From Altererythrobacter xiamenensis (lineage in GTDB: Bacteria; Pseudomonadota; Alphaproteobacteria; Sphingomonadales; Sphingomonadaceae), in NCBI GenBank assembly GCA_945906905.1, contig CAMDSM010000005.1, positions 1 through 32,301 of the forward strand: DNA of 32,301 bases, written 5' to 3'. The position numbers and the translations under genes are program-made. This document shows positions 23,728-32,301 of this stretch, one piece after another (within the stretch, counting starts at the first letter, position 1; each line of letters starts with the position of its first letter). The notes under the pieces were generated by a model, which made no database searches, was not told where the DNA came from, and saw only the letters and a program-made list of their open reading frames with translations.

Positions 23728-24116
23728 AGATGGTGCTGAGTCTGTTGTCTGGCCTGATCGGGGTCGCGCTGATCGTGTTCGGTTGCTACGCCATGGTTGC
23801 GACTACCATAGTGACCGACATGACCGCGCTTGTGCCCAAAGGCGTGGCCGGTCTCAATGAAGCGCGTGCCATTTATGCGGGGTCGTTCTGGGCGATGGGC
23901 GGGTTGATTCTGTATGGGCTGGGATCACCACGTTTCAGGCAGCCTTTTTTGCTGTCGATTGGCCTTATCTTCGGCGGTTTCATCGTGGCTCGCATCATCT
24001 CGATTGCCATGGATGGCTACGATCCGTCGCTAGGCGCAGCCATCGGAGCAGAACTCGTGGCAACGCTGATTCTGATCGCCGCCAGCCGTGCATCATCGCC
24101 GGTTTCGTCAGTCTGA
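23724..24116 (+). CDS. DUF4345-type small membrane protein
   Basis: 130 residues with four hydrophobic segments (about 4-28, 45-65, 72-92 and 102-122), so an integral inner-membrane protein. 'GLNEARAIYAGSFWAMGGLILYG' (here given as family-typical 'N-E-x-R-A-x-Y-G' followed by a helix) and 'GGFIVARIISIAMDG' match the DUF4345 pattern. Its function is unknown. The start overlaps the stop of the molybdoenzyme (ATGA), so the two are translationally coupled; it might anchor or serve the enzyme, but that is inference. Confidence 0.78.
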   Translation: MKMVLSLLSGLIGVALIVFGCYAMVATTIVTDMTALVPKGVAGLNEARAIYAGSFWAMGGLILYGLGSPRFRQPFLLSIGLIFGGFIVARIISIAMDGYDPSLGAAIGAELVATLILIAASRASSPVSSV

Positions 24117-24300
24117 AAGCGATGCCCGGCCGCCGACCGCGACGTGATTGGACCAGGGTGCGCCGGGCAGGCGGGCCGCGCCAAAAAATTCGCGTGTCTG
24201 CACAGGTTCGACCAGCCCCAGCGCCACGCGATACCGCCGGGCCTCGGCAGATGGCAGCGCAGCTGCCCCGAACGCATCGAGATGCGCCATGATCTGCGCC
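24108..24300 (-). pseudogene. C-terminal fragment of an unidentified minus-strand gene
   Basis: The minus frame reads 'LAQIMAHLDAFGAAALP' and 'RLPGAPWSNHVAVGG' with a stop at 24108, and has the feel of a true protein end. Its upstream part cannot be followed beyond about 24310, where a Pro-rich plus-strand frame takes over. It is probably the tail of a gene cut by the same rearrangement that made the chimeric ORF. I do not recognise the family. Confidence 0.4.
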
Positions 24301-24334
24301 AGTCGAATTCGAAGGTCCCGAGTGGGACCCGCCC

Positions 24335-25888
24335 GTGTTCGAGCCGCCGGTCTGGGTACCGCCCGAATTCGATCCGCCCGAAATCAGCGAGATCCCGTGG
24401 ACCGATTTCGACGACGATGACTACCTAGATGCCGGCAACCTCGCCTTCGACTACCTCGACATGTCGGGCACGGTGGAAACCGATCTGTCGCGCTGGGCCG
24501 CATGGCTGGCGACGCAGAACGTTCGTGAACTTGAACGGCTGGCGCTGCTGGCCGGCTATTCCAACCTCGCCTCTGCCCTGGCCGATGCAGAGAACATCAT
24601 TCGCCAGTCGCAGGACGATGGCTACCGCCGGTGGGCGATGCAGGCGCCCAGTTGCGGCGGCTATGTCGGCTGCGGGCCGAGCTATCTCGAATGGTGGTAC
24701 ATGAAGACCTCGATCGTGGCGCTCGGCGATATCCTGGCCCAGAGCCGCGAGATTTTCTCCTCTGGCGGGTTCAGCGATATCGGTATCACAGGCCTCGACC
24801 TGGGTTACCTGTTGCTCGATCACGGAACGCAGGATGGCGATTATGCCTATCATCTCAACGCCACCGCCTATGCCGGCTTCCTGCGCAAATTTGCTGAGAA
24901 GCGCGGCGTGGTGCGACTTGAAGGCAAGGTGGCCGACGTGAAGCTGGATGGTGAGACAGGGTCTGTCAACGCGATCACGATGGAAAACGGGCAGGACATC
25001 GCCGGCCAGCTGTTTATCGACTGCTCGGGATTTCGCGGCCTGCTGATCGAACAGGCGCTGGAAACGGGGTACGAGGACTGGACGCACTGGCTGCCTTGCA
25101 ACCGCGCTGTCGCCCTGCCCTGCAACCGCGACGATGGCAGCCCGCCGCCGCCCTTTACCCGCGCCACCGCCCATTCGGCCGGTTGGCAATGGCAAGTCCC
25201 GCTGCAACACCGCAATGGCAACGGCCATGTCTTTTGCGATGCCTTCATGTCGGCCGACGAGGCAACCGACATCCTGCTGGTAAACATTGCCGGCAAGCCC
25301 ACAGCCGATCCCAACCACCTGCGGTTTGTTACCGGCCGGCGCAAGAAGTTCTGGAACAAGAACGTCATCGCGATTGGCCTGGCTGCGGGCTTCATGGAGC
25401 CGCTGGAATCAACTTCGATCCACCTGATCAATACCGGGATCAACAAGCTCATCTCGCTGCTTTCGCTCGACGGGGTGACGCAGGCGCAAGAGGATGCTTT
25501 CAATCGGCTAACGGCCAAGGAATATGCCCGGATCCGCGATTTCCTGATCCTGCATTATAACACCACCACCCGTGATGATTCAGATTTCTGGAACTATTGC
25601 CGCACCATGTCCGTGCCCGACAGCCTGACCGAAAAGGTCGAACTGTTCCGGCAGAACGGACAGATCTTCCGCGAGGACGATGAGCTGTTCACCGAAACCA
25701 GCTGGGCGGCCGTGATGATGGGCCAAGGCATTGCCATGCAAGGCCACAATGCGATGGCTGAAACGCTCGACCAGAAAGCGACCAAGCACGAGTTGGACGA
25801 GATCGAAAAATCGGTTCGTTTCCTGGTGCAGAATATGCCGGGGCACAGCGATTTTCTGGCGCAATACTGCCCAGCGGCAGCCGTCTGA
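24335..25888 (+). pseudogene. chimeric ORF: unrelated N-terminal fragment joined to the C-terminal two thirds of a flavin-dependent tryptophan-halogenase-like protein
   Basis: The 517-codon frame is open (and extends back to 24293), but the protein is a hybrid. Residues 1 to about 169 are Pro/Asp-rich ('EPPVWVPPEFDPPE'), then 'MKTSIVALGDILAQSREIF' and 'LDLGYLLLDHGTQDGD', which look like the tail part of a secreted structural-type protein. From 'YAYHLNATAYAGFLRKFAE' (24842) on it is a tryptophan halogenase: 'LFIDCSGFRGLLIEQ', 'GWQWQVPLQHRNGNGH' (the WxWxIP motif as WQWQVP) and 'GLAAGFMEPLESTSIHLI'. The halogenase FAD-binding GxGxxG and catalytic Lys region are absent, so halogenation is not expected. 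No good ribosome site is present at the GTG. Confidence 0.78.
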
Positions 25889-25955
25889 CAATCGGGACAA
25901 ATCAGACGGACATTATTGCCTGCCATCCGAGACTACACGCAGGGTATCCCTTTCG

Positions 25956-26351
25956 GGTGCTGTCAGTCTAATCGCAACTCGTCTCCGATTGGCGAAGTTC
26001 TCCACTCCCCAGCGACGGCTCATGCCATGAGCGACTGCCGCTCGGCCAGGGCGGCCGAGCGGCGGGTCTTGTAGGTTTGTCTGTCGACAAGGTGGCGTTC
26101 GAGATTGAAGTGGTTGTGGACGTTGGCATGGACCAAGGCGAACCTCTGTAAGCTCTTCATCTGCCGGAACCGCAGCATTGCACGCTGTCGTCGTCGGAAC
26201 GGCAGATGTGAATTCTCCGATAGATTGTGATGATCTCGGGTGCCGAGTTGAAATAGCGAAACGGACTGTCGGGTTTGCGACGTTTGGGCATCGCCCGACC
26301 CTACCCTCGTCGGCTTACTTTTCAAACAGGTGCATTTGCTTTGAAAGCACC
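25956..26351 (-). mobile_element. internally deleted IS6-family element (non-autonomous)
   Basis: A 396-bp element with inverted ends GGTGCTGTCA (25956-25965) and GGTGCTTTCA (complement of 26342-26351). On the minus strand a transposase begins at 26291, 'MPKRRKPDSPFRYFNSAPEI', the usual IS6-family N-terminus; after about 24 codons the frame breaks into the C-terminal part 'ENSHLPFRRRQRAMLRF' and 'VHNHFNLERHL', which ends at 26020. About 150 residues, including the first two DDE acids, are lost. The flanking 8 bp differ on the two sides, so no target duplication survives. It cannot move itself but could be mobilised by an intact relative. Confidence 0.85.
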
Positions 26352-26354
26352 TTG

Positions 26355-27248
26355 TCATTTGTTCGATACCAAACCAGTGCCAGACCACTCGCCAGCCGAA
26401 AGCGAGAAAGCCAAGGTAATAGCGTGGTCCGGCCCATAGTCGGTTTGCCAATCTGACCCGAACAGCAAGCCGATTCTGCGCGTAAATTCAAAGCCATCGA
26501 TGGGTACCATGGCAATGCCAGGGCCGGTCAGAGAGTGCGGCGCAACGGTTATGCCCATACCTGATCGCACCATCGCCATTGCTCGATCATCGTTTGCAGA
26601 TCGCAGGCTAAACCGTGGCCGTGCCCCGCGCTCTGTGAAGAAGCGGCTGGTCTGCGCAAGTATCTCGCACGAACGACGCGCAATCATTGTTTCCCCGGCA
26701 ACGTCCGCCACGGTCAGCGACGTGGCTCCAGCCAGCGTATGGCCTGACGAAAAGGCGAGGCAATAGGGTTCTGAGAAAAGCAATTGGTGGACAAATCGGC
26801 ACTCACCTTCGTTGACAAGGGTAATTGCAAGGTCGATCCCGCCGCTGGAAATGGCAGATAATAGGTCCCGCTCACCGCCTTCGATCAGTTCCAGCGGCTC
26901 CAGCCCGTCATACCCGGCCATCGCGATTTCCAGCAGAGATGTCGGGATGCTGTGCAGCACACCCAAGCGGATCGGCCTGACCGGAGTTGGCAGTCTGGCA
27001 ACGCGGGCTTCCGCAAGGCGAAAGTCCCGTTCAATGTCGCGCGCATGCGGTAGCAACCGGTTGCCCGCTTCGGTCAGGCGAATGCGGCGCTTCTCTCGGA
27101 TGAACAACTTTGATCCAAGCTGCCGTTCCAGTTCGGCAATTCCCATCGACAAGGTGGGCTGCGTCACATTGATGCGGCCTGCCGCCTGGGTGAAATTTCC
27201 GGCATCGACCACGGCGAGGAACTGGCGAATCTGCGTTCTGCTAATCAT
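26355..27248 (-). CDS. LysR-family transcriptional regulator of the leucine/isovalerate operon
   Basis: 297 residues. The N-terminal winged helix-turn-helix is 'MISRTQIRQFLAVVDAGNF' then 'AAGRINVTQPTLSMGIAELE' (residues 1-60), followed by the periplasmic-binding-like effector domain to residue 297. It is divergent from isovaleryl-CoA dehydrogenase with a 110-nt gap that contains inverted repeats at its own start codon, the classic LysR layout, so it probably controls that operon and itself. Its stop codon (26355-26357) is only 3 bp from the IS6-type end at 26351, so the last residues may have been changed by the insertion; the length is still normal. Confidence 0.9.
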   Translation of the reverse strand: MISRTQIRQFLAVVDAGNFTQAAGRINVTQPTLSMGIAELERQLGSKLFIREKRRIRLTEAGNRLLPHARDIERDFRLAEARVARLPTPVRPIRLGVLHSIPTSLLEIAMAGYDGLEPLELIEGGERDLLSAISSGGIDLAITLVNEGECRFVHQLLFSEPYCLAFSSGHTLAGATSLTVADVAGETMIARRSCEILAQTSRFFTERGARPRFSLRSANDDRAMAMVRSGMGITVAPHSLTGPGIAMVPIDGFEFTRRIGLLFGSDWQTDYGPDHAITLAFSLSAGEWSGTGLVSNK

Positions 27249-27271
27249 AGGATTAGTTTATAACATTAATC
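27241..27271. promoter_or_regulatory. LysR-type operator between regulator and liu operon
   Basis: CTAATC at 27241-27246 and GATTAG at 27251-27256 form a perfect inverted repeat with a 4-nt spacer, overlapping the regulator's start codon. GATTA (27251) and TAATC (27267) form a second perfect inverted repeat with an 11-nt spacer, the T-N11-A form of LysR-family boxes. Three half-sites in a row are usual for activation and autorepression. AT-rich DNA follows to about 27300. Confidence 0.6.
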
Positions 27272-27358
27272 AGATTATTCCAATTTTTCTATCATTAGCA
27301 GCTTTGGTAAGGCGTTGTTCTCGCAAACTGCGATCCGCATTTCGGCTGGAGAGAGAAC

Positions 27359-28525
27359 ATGACCGCACCCGCGCTCGACTTCGCGCTTGGCGAAAGCGCA
27401 GACATTATCCGAGAGGCGACGATGCGCTTCGCCCGAGAACAGATTGCCCCGCTCGCCGCCAGGATCGATGCGCAAGACTGGTTCCCGCGCGATGAACTGT
27501 GGACGGCCATGGGCGATCTGGGTTTGCACGGTATCACCGTGGCGGAAGAGTTCGGCGGGCTTGGCTTGGGTTATCTCGAGCATGTCGTCGCCTGCGAGGA
27601 AGTCAGCCGTGCGTCAGCTTCCATCGGCCTCAGTTATGGGGCGCATTCCAACCTGTGCGTCAACCAGATCCATCGCTGGGGTAACGCGCAGCAGAAGGCC
27701 AGATACTTGCCGAAGTTGGTCTCGGGCGAGCATGTTGGCAGCCTTGCCATGTCCGAAGCAGGCGCCGGATCGGACGTTGTTTCGATGAAGCTTAGGGCCG
27801 ACAAGGTGGATGGTGGCTGGCGGCTCAACGGCACCAAATTCTGGATTACCAATGCCTCCCATGCCGATGTGCTGGTGGTCTATGGCCGCAGCGATGCCAA
27901 TGCCGGTTCGCGCGGGATTACCTCCTTCCTGATCGAGCAGGACATGCCGGGCTTCACGATCGGCCAAAAAATCGACAAGTTGGGTATGCGCGGCTCGCCG
28001 ACGGCGGAGCTGGTGTTCAGTGATTGCTTCGTGCCGGACGAGAACGTCTTGGGTTCAGTTGGCGGCGGGGTTGGCATCTTGATGTCCGGCCTTGATTACG
28101 AGCGCGTCGTGTTGTCGGGCATCCAGCTGGGCATCATGCAGGCCTGCCTCGACGTTGTCCTGCCCTTTGTGCGGGAACGCAAACAGTTCGGGCAAGCGAT
28201 CGGCACGTTTCAGCTCATGCAGGCCAAGGTGGCGGACATGTATGTCGCGCTCAATTCCGCACGGGCCTATGTCTATACCGTCGCAAAGGCCTGCGATGCG
28301 GGGCAGACCACCCGCTTCGATGCGGCAGGGGCAATTCTGCTGGCGTCAGAAAACGCGGTGAAAGTGGCGCTGGAAGCAGTGCAGGCGTTGGGTGGTGCGG
28401 GCTATACCAAGGACTGGCCGGTGGAGCGCTATCTGCGTGACGCCAAGTTGCTCGATATCGGCGCGGGCACCAATGAAATCCGCCGGATGCTGATCGGCCG
28501 GGAATTGTTTGGGGCTGGCGCATGA
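27359..28525 (+). CDS. liuA: isovaleryl-CoA dehydrogenase
   Basis: 388 residues of the acyl-CoA dehydrogenase family. Typical blocks are '[17 protein letters not shown]', '[13 protein letters not shown]', '[11 protein letters not shown]' and '[14 protein letters not shown]'. The catalytic Glu is in the isovaleryl-CoA dehydrogenase position, '[10 protein letters not shown]' (Glu248), while the position used by medium-chain enzymes is Gly in 'GAGTNEIRR'. This supports isovaleryl-CoA rather than a straight-chain substrate. It oxidises isovaleryl-CoA to 3-methylcrotonyl-CoA with FAD, feeding electrons to ETF. It is first in the operon; the stop overlaps the next start (ATGA). Confidence 0.93.
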   Translation: MTAPALDFALGESADIIREATMRFAREQIAPLAARIDAQDWFPRDELWTAMGDLGLHGITVAEEFGGLGLGYLEHVVACEEVSRASASIGLSYGAHSNLCVNQIHRWGNAQQKARYLPKLVSGEHVGSLAMSEAGAGSDVVSMKLRADKVDGGWRLNGTKFWITNASHADVLVVYGRSDANAGSRGITSFLIEQDMPGFTIGQKIDKLGMRGSPTAELVFSDCFVPDENVLGSVGGGVGILMSGLDYERVVLSGIQLGIMQACLDVVLPFVRERKQFGQAIGTFQLMQAKVADMYVALNSARAYVYTVAKACDAGQTTRFDAAGAILLASENAVKVALEAVQALGGAGYTKDWPVERYLRDAKLLDIGAGTNEIRRMLIGRELFGAGA

Positions 28526-30123
28526 GCGCCCCTGTCCTGCCCACTTCGCTCACCATTGACAGCCCGCAAGCGCAGGCACGCGAGGCGCATAATCGCGCAC
28601 TGGCCGTGCAGTTGCGCGCCAAAGTGGCGCAGGCCGCACTGGGCGGCAATTCCAAGTCGCGCGAACGCCACACCGCGCGCGGCAAACTGCTCCCACGCGA
28701 ACGGGTCGAACAGCTGCTTGATCCCGGCTCGCCGTTCCTCGAAATCGGCCAGCTTGCGGCAGGCGGCCTTTACAATGATGAAGTCCCTGCGGCCGGAATC
28801 ATTGCGGGCATCGGCCGCGTCTCCGGCCGCCAGTGCATGATTTTTGCCAACGATGCCACGGTGAAAGGCGGCACCTATTTCCCGATGACGGTGAAGAAGC
28901 ACATCCGCGCGCAGGAGATCGCTCAAACCAATCGCCTGCCGTGCCTGTACCTCGTCGACAGTGGCGGCGCGAACCTGCCCAATCAGGCAGAAGTCTTCCC
29001 TGATCGCGATCATTTCGGGCGCTTTTTCTTCAATCAGGCGAACATGAGCGCAGCCGGCATCCCGCAGATTGCGTGCGTGATGGGATCGTGCACAGCCGGC
29101 GGCGCCTATGTGCCCGCGATGAGCGACGAGAGCATTATTGTGAAGGAACAGGGCACAATCTTCCTCGCCGGTCCGCCACTGGTTCAGGCGGCGACGGGCG
29201 AAGTTATCAGCGCGGAAGAGCTTGGCGGCGGCGACCTGCATTCGCGAAAGTCCGGCGTCACCGATCACCTCGCCGAGAATGACGAGCACGCGCTCACCAT
29301 TATGCGCGATATCGTAAGCCACCTTGGCGCGCGGCACCAGCACAACCTGCCGCTGAAAGAACCGCGTGCGCCCAAGTACGACTCCGAGGACCTCTATTCC
29401 ATCGTCCCTGAAGACGTGCGCGAACCCTATGACGTTCACGAGGTGATCGCACGGATCGTCGATGGCAGCGAATTCCACGAGTTCAAGGCGCTCTACGCCA
29501 CCACGCTGGTGTGCGGCTTCGCGCATATCTGGGGTATGCCGGTGGCGATCCTGGCCAATAACGGCATCCTGTTTTCCGAAAGTGCGCTGAAGGGCGCACA
29601 CTTCATTGAACTCGCCTGCCAGCGCGGGATTCCGCTGCTGTTCCTGCAAAACATTTCCGGCTTTATGGTTGGCGGCAAGTATGAAGCAGAAGGCATTGCC
29701 AAACATGGCGCAAAGCTGGTGACGGCAGTTGCTACGGCGCAGGTGCCCAAAATCACCGTATTGATCGGCGGCAGCTTTGGCGCGGGCAATTATGGCATGT
29801 GTGGCCGCGCCTATGACCCGCGCTTCCTGTTCACCTGGCCCAATGCGCGCATTTCGGTGATGGGCGGCGAGCAGGCGGCTTCGGTGCTGGCGACAGTCCA
29901 CCGCGATGCCGCCAAGTGGACGCCCGCAGAGGCTGAGGAGTTCAAGGCGCCGATCCGGCAGATGTACGAAGACGAAGGCAATCCGTATTACGCGACAGCG
30001 CGGCTGTGGGATGATGGGGTCATCGATCCCGTGCAGACCCGCGATGTGCTGGGGCTGGCACTGGCGGCGTGTCTGGAAGCGCCGATACCCGAAAGGCCGC
30101 AGTTCGGCGTGTTCAGGATGTGA
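28522..30123 (+). CDS. liuB: methylcrotonoyl-CoA carboxylase beta (carboxyltransferase) subunit
   Basis: 533 residues, the normal length. It has the carboxyltransferase fold in two halves: N-terminal '[19 protein letters not shown]', '[21 protein letters not shown]' (shortened here to its start '[14 protein letters not shown]') and '[15 protein letters not shown]', then C-terminal '[16 protein letters not shown]', '[17 protein letters not shown]', '[18 protein letters not shown]' and '[15 protein letters not shown]'. These match MCC beta rather than propionyl-CoA carboxylase. It carboxylates 3-methylcrotonyl-CoA to 3-methylglutaconyl-CoA together with the alpha subunit encoded next. Start overlaps the dehydrogenase stop, and its TGA overlaps the next ATG. 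Confidence 0.95.
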   Translation: MSAPVLPTSLTIDSPQAQAREAHNRALAVQLRAKVAQAALGGNSKSRERHTARGKLLPRERVEQLLDPGSPFLEIGQLAAGGLYNDEVPAAGIIAGIGRVSGRQCMIFANDATVKGGTYFPMTVKKHIRAQEIAQTNRLPCLYLVDSGGANLPNQAEVFPDRDHFGRFFFNQANMSAAGIPQIACVMGSCTAGGAYVPAMSDESIIVKEQGTIFLAGPPLVQAATGEVISAEELGGGDLHSRKSGVTDHLAENDEHALTIMRDIVSHLGARHQHNLPLKEPRAPKYDSEDLYSIVPEDVREPYDVHEVIARIVDGSEFHEFKALYATTLVCGFAHIWGMPVAILANNGILFSESALKGAHFIELACQRGIPLLFLQNISGFMVGGKYEAEGIAKHGAKLVTAVATAQVPKITVLIGGSFGAGNYGMCGRAYDPRFLFTWPNARISVMGGEQAASVLATVHRDAAKWTPAEAEEFKAPIRQMYEDEGNPYYATARLWDDGVIDPVQTRDVLGLALAACLEAPIPERPQFGVFRM

Positions 30124-31973
30124 TGCAGATGATCAAGTGCCTCCTCATCGCCAATCGCGGCGAAATCGCTTGCCGCGTTATCCGCACGGCGAGGCACATG
30201 GGTATTCGTACCGTGGCGGTCTATTCGGATGCTGACGCCGATGCGCTGCACGTTCGCTCGGCGGACGAGGCGGTGCACATCGGGCCTTCGCCTGCCCGCG
30301 AGAGCTACCTTGTCGGCGAAAAGATCATCGCCGCAGCAAAGGTGACCGGCGCAGAGGCGATCCATCCCGGCTATGGTTTCCTCTCGGAAAATGCCGAGTT
30401 CGCGCAGGCGGTGCTCGATGCAGGCCTCGTCTGGGTCGGGCCAAAGCCCGCCAGCATCACCGCGATGGGCCTGAAAGACGCGGCGAAGAAGCTGATGCAG
30501 GCGGCGGGAGTGCCGACCACGCCGGGCTATCTGGGCGAAAATCAGGACCCGGCCAACCTTCAGGCCGAAGCTGACAAGATCGGCTACCCCGTCCTCATCA
30601 AGGCGGTGGCTGGCGGCGGCGGCAAGGGCATGCGGCTGGTAGAGATGGCGGTGGACTTCGCCGATGCCCTCGCCTCGTGTCAGCGCGAAGCAGCCGCCAG
30701 CTTCGGCAGCGCCCATGTGCTGATCGAGAAATATATTCTCTCACCCCGCCACATCGAGGTCCAGGTGTTCGGCGACAGCCACGGCAATGTCGTCCACCTG
30801 TTCGAGCGCGATTGCTCGCTCCAGCGGCGCCACCAGAAAGTTATCGAGGAGGCCCCTGCCCCCGGCATGGACCAAGCCACCCGCGAAGCCGTCTGCGCCG
30901 CCGCCGTCCGCGCCGCCAAGGCGGTGAACTATGAAGGCGCGGGCACCATCGAATTCATCGCCGATGGCTCCGAAGGCCTTCGCGCCGACCGGATCTGGTT
31001 CATGGAAATGAACACCCGGCTTCAGGTGGAACATCCGGTAACCGAGGAAATCAGCGGGCAGGATCTGGTCGAATGGCAGATCCGGGTTGCCGCTGGCGAG
31101 AAGCTGCCGTGCACGCAGGATGAGCTGGAAATCAACGGCTGGGCACTGGAAGCGCGGCTTTATGCGGAAGACCCGGCCAAGGGCTTTCTGCCATCCATCG
31201 GGCGGCTTGAAGTGTTCCGGTTGGGTGAAGGGCAAAGTTTAACCGGGGCGCGTGGGCGCATCGATACTGGCGTCTATGAAGGTGCCGAAGTCTCGCCGTT
31301 CTACGATCCGATGATCGCCAAGCTGATCGCCCATGGCGAAACGCGCGACGCGGCGCGCGCGCTGCTTTCCGAGATGCTGAATCACAGCAAAGTGTGGCCG
31401 GTGCGGACCAATGCCGCGTTCCTGATAAACGCCCTTGCCCATCCCGAATTCGCCGCTGGCCAGGTCGATACTGGCCTGATCGGCCGCGATGGCGAGCGCA
31501 TGACGGCTGAACCGAAGCCTTCGCCGCAAGCGTTGACCGAAGCGGCGATGGCGATGGTCCCCCGCTCGCTGTGCTCGGGCTTCCGCCTCAACGGTCCGGA
31601 ACGCCTTACTGCGCCCTTCCTGCTCGATGGCTTTCGGGTGGATGTAATGCTGCGCGGGCCGGGTTCAGAACATCCCGTCGCTACCATGCTGGTCGCCGAA
31701 GGCGGCATGGTCTGGCAGTTGGCCCCGTGGCGCGCCGCCGGGGCGCCCGGGGTGGCAGCGGGCGATGGCTCGATCCTCTCGCCGATGCCTGGCAAGATCA
31801 TCGCGGTGGAAGTGGCCGAGGGGGATAGCGTGGTGAAGGGCCAGAAATTGCTCACCCTCGAAGCGATGAAAATGGAACATTCCCTCACCGCGCCATTCGA
31901 CGGCTTGGTGGCGCAGCTACCCTTTCCGGCTCACTTTTCAATCAGGTGCATTTGCTTTGACAGCACCAACTAG
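30123..31973 (+). pseudogene. liuD: methylcrotonoyl-CoA carboxylase alpha subunit, C-terminus destroyed by an IS remnant
   Basis: The start at 30123 (TGATG overlap with MCC beta) gives '[19 protein letters not shown]'. The biotin-carboxylase part is complete: 'KAVAGGGGKGMRLVE' ATP-grasp loop, 'ERDCSLQRRHQKVIEEAPAP' and 'EMNTRLQVEHPVTEE'. The biotinyl domain reaches 'LEAMKMEHSLTAPFDGLV' with the acceptor Lys583, but at about 31917 the gene runs into a 51-bp IS6-type end. The last native strands are replaced by about 18 residues of IS-encoded sequence, ending at TAG 31971-31973. About 20 native residues are missing, which should unfold the biotinyl domain, so activity is doubtful. The product is 616 residues against about 650-670 usually. 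Confidence 0.85.
31917..31967 (-). mobile_element. 51-bp solo end of an IS6-family element
   Basis: This stretch matches the transposase-proximal end of the deleted element at 26301-26351 with 6 mismatches in 51 bp and ends in the inverted-repeat tip TGACAGCACC. It has the same orientation as that element. The IS interior is gone, joined directly to the broken MCC alpha gene, so a deletion starting inside the IS removed the rest of the element and the gene's 3' end. Confidence 0.83.
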
Positions 31974-32005
31974 CGAAACCGGTTGGATACTGTACATTAC
32001 CTGTA

Positions 32006-32301
32006 TTAGGTCTGGTCAAGCACGACTTCGATTGCGGAAAACACCGTGTCCAGATCGGCTTGAGATATGCAGTAAGGGGGCATCAGATAGATGGTGTTGC
32101 CTAGCGGTCGCAACAGAACGTCAAGCCGGGCAAACGACGCTAAAAGCTGCGGGCCGAGCTGTGACAAATAGCCGGAATCGGCAGCATTAACATCGAACGC
32201 AACGATGCTGCCGACCTGGCGCAGATTGGCAACATTGGGCCGCGCGCCAATATGAGCCATGCCTTGTGCTTCTCGCGCAGCAAGCGTGGCAATCCGTTCC
32301 A
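32006..32301 (-). CDS. bioA: adenosylmethionine-8-amino-7-oxononanoate aminotransferase, C-terminal part (5' end outside window)
   Basis: The minus frame is open to the window edge and stops at TAA 32006. Its last 98 residues show the BioA end: 'ARPNVANLRQVGSIVAFDV', 'GYLSQLGPQLL' and 'VLLRPLGNTIYLMPPYCIS', with the conserved 'LRPLGxxIYxMPPY' that lines the active site of this PLP-dependent class-III aminotransferase. BioA makes 7,8-diaminononanoate in biotin synthesis. It faces the broken biotin-dependent carboxylase from beyond the IS remnant; the closeness is probably an accident of the rearrangement. Its catalytic Lys lies outside the window. Confidence 0.9.
   Translation of the reverse strand, partial: ERIATLAAREAQGMAHIGARPNVANLRQVGSIVAFDVNAADSGYLSQLGPQLLASFARLDVLLRPLGNTIYLMPPYCISQADLDTVFSAIEVVLDQT

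Noticed and set aside
25884-25907. Terminator after the chimeric ORF (GTCTGA / TCAGAC with a 13-nt loop)
   Set aside because: The stem is only 6 bp and no T-run follows.
25948-26359. Target-site duplication around the IS6 derivative
   Set aside because: The 8 bp on the two sides (CCCTTTCG and TTGTCATT) do not match.
28429-29901. 490-codon minus-strand frame opposite MCC beta
   Set aside because: Antisense shadow of a well-conserved carboxyltransferase gene in an operon with overlapping starts.

Overview
This is GC-rich chromosomal DNA, most likely from a sphingomonad (Sphingomonadales; genus not resolvable from sequence alone). The basis is a TonB-dependent receptor at the left edge, a fragment of a second one, an aceA/glcB/RamB-type glyoxylate locus with alphaproteobacterial gene style, a LysR-controlled leucine operon, a Rieske oxygenase, a tryptophan-halogenase relic and IS6-type insertion-sequence debris.

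Layout. 1-660 is the C-terminal end of a TonB receptor, closed by a strong terminator (728-780). 811-8936 is a tight operon of eight genes: two paralogous beta-rich proteins (DUF7064/7065-like), four aminoglycoside-phosphotransferase-fold (APH) small-molecule kinases, and two small helical proteins that sit beside kinases. A related helical region appears to be fused to the N-terminus of the third kinase. 9061-12990 (minus) is the glyoxylate shunt: isocitrate lyase, a 50-residue ORF and malate synthase G. It is divergent from a RamB/ScfR-type regulator (13120-14520). 14841-19804 is a second accessory cluster: an SDR lacking the active-site Lys, a CapA-like metallophosphatase with a changed metal site, a fifth APH kinase, a SnoaL-like protein and a Rieske oxygenase.

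19805-26351 is mosaic. It holds relics of an esterase, a Ser/Thr kinase, a TonB receptor, an unidentified minus-strand gene, a chimeric ORF ending in half a flavin halogenase, and an internally deleted IS6-family element. Inside it lie an intact molybdopterin oxidoreductase and a DUF4345 membrane protein. 26355-31973 is a leucine/isovalerate operon: a LysR regulator divergent from isovaleryl-CoA dehydrogenase, then MCC beta and MCC alpha. MCC alpha loses its biotinyl-domain end at a 51-bp IS remnant. bioA (minus, partial) closes the window.

How it may work together. The receptor would import a substrate. The APH kinases with their helical partners recall the LvaA/LvaB kinase pair of levulinate catabolism and the APH-ACAD proteins ACAD10/11, where a hydroxyacyl-CoA is phosphorylated before elimination. 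By inference the 811-8936 operon activates hydroxylated small molecules or acyl-CoAs, with the beta-rich proteins as binding or isomerising partners. A 13-bp motif (CCTTTGG-R-TAGG) recurs in three intergenic regions (15711, 17988, 21316) and may tie the SDR/CapA, SnoaL/Rieske and molybdoenzyme genes into one regulon. The glyoxylate shunt and leucine operon supply acetyl-CoA assimilation.
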